Shown: positions 63,799 through 64,000 of the stretch, in pieces
Layout: each line of letters begins with the position of its first letter
How positions within the stretch are numbered: the stretch's first letter is position 1
Origin: Ruegeria sp. EL01
GTDB taxonomy: Bacteria; Pseudomonadota; Alphaproteobacteria; Rhodobacterales; Rhodobacteraceae
Length of the DNA: 64,000 bases
Direction: 5' to 3'
Assembly: GCF_900313035.1 (NCBI RefSeq)
Contig: NZ_OMPS01000037.1
Coordinates: forward strand, 1-64,000
The notes under the pieces: generated by a model
What the model was told of the DNA's origin: nothing
What the model saw: only the letters and a program-made list of their open reading frames with translations
The model's database searches: none
Translations under genes and position numbers: made by a program

Positions 63799-64000
63799 TT
63801 ACGACTGCAACTTGATCTCGACGTCCACACCAGCAGCGAGGTCGAGCTTCATCAGCGCGTCAACGGTCTGGGGGGTCGGATCAACGATGTCGAGCATACG
63901 CTTGTGCGTACGGATCTCGAACTGGTCGCGGGATTTCTTGTCAACGTGAGGGCCACGGAGAACCGTGAACTTCTCGATCTTGTTCGGCAGCGGGATCGGG
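63799..64000 (-). CDS. rpsJ: 30S ribosomal protein S10 (partial, C-terminal part)
   Basis: Only the last 66 codons are inside the window, ending in TAA at 63799-63801. The translation ([40 protein letters not shown] and [18 protein letters not shown]) is S10, first gene of the S10 operon, also known as antitermination factor NusE. The 5' end continues beyond 64000. Confidence 0.97.
   Translation of the reverse strand, partial: PIPLPNKIEKFTVLRGPHVDKKSRDQFEIRTHKRMLDIVDPTPQTVDALMKLDLAAGVDVEIKLQS

Overview
The window is chromosomal DNA of an alphaproteobacterium, most likely a marine Rhodobacteraceae (Roseobacter-group) species. The grounds are the gene order rpmH-rnpA-yidD...yidC-MOSC-engB...argB, a bztABCD-type acidic amino-acid transporter, an ATP12-like F1 assembly chaperone, a DUF1127 protein and the type of S10/spc/alpha ribosomal cluster. 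This is inference from gene content; no 16S gene is present.

Region 1 (1-16305) is accessory. It opens with the right end of an IS21-family element and closes with a complete, related IS21-family element (13207-15713) that has a 5-bp target duplication and has landed beside the decayed start of an IS110-type transposase. Between them lie a beta-helix protein, a TetR/dihydrofolate-reductase-like pair with a clear palindromic operator, a LysR regulator divergent from an MttB-like methyltransferase and a GcvT-like protein (probably demethylation of a methylated amine), and a five-gene operon for nucleobase or nucleoside uptake (BMP-type ABC transporter) with a CodA-like deaminase. A tRNA-Arg(ACG) gene with its own promoter marks the boundary with the core genome.

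Region 2 (16306-42540) is mostly conserved. It holds a minus-strand operon (histidine kinase, MerA-like flavoprotein, TVP38-family membrane protein). A plus-strand block follows with ribosomal protein L34, RNase P protein, YidD, TtcA, a degenerate-GGDEF/EAL protein, YidC, MOSC, EngB, DUF2946 and PepSY proteins, acetylglutamate kinase, a ferredoxin-like protein and a SixA-like phosphatase. Next, on the minus strand, come bztABCD, then atp12-HAD-rluC and rarA-degQ.

Region 3 (42541-64000) is the S10/spc/alpha ribosomal protein supercluster on the minus strand, from a partial rpsJ down to rplQ. It is cut by four insertions: rplW|rplB, rplP|rpmC, rpmD|rplO and adk|rpsM. Terminators close three of the upstream segments, and promoter-like sequences restart at least two downstream segments (rplB, rpmC; weaker for rpsM). 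The inserted blocks carry cspA, a 2OG-Fe(II) oxygenase, a peptidoglycan-binding-domain protein, a DUF1127 gene, a lipoprotein, a GT87-like membrane protein and several orphan genes.

The least expected signals are: a decayed second copy of the rplW 3' end inside its insertion, a comparable remnant of the oxygenase 3' end, two stem-loops at the 3' end of both IS21 copies that keep pairing through compensatory changes, and shared promoter architecture upstream of rplB and rpmC. I found no CRISPR array, prophage, plasmid functions or obvious defence system.
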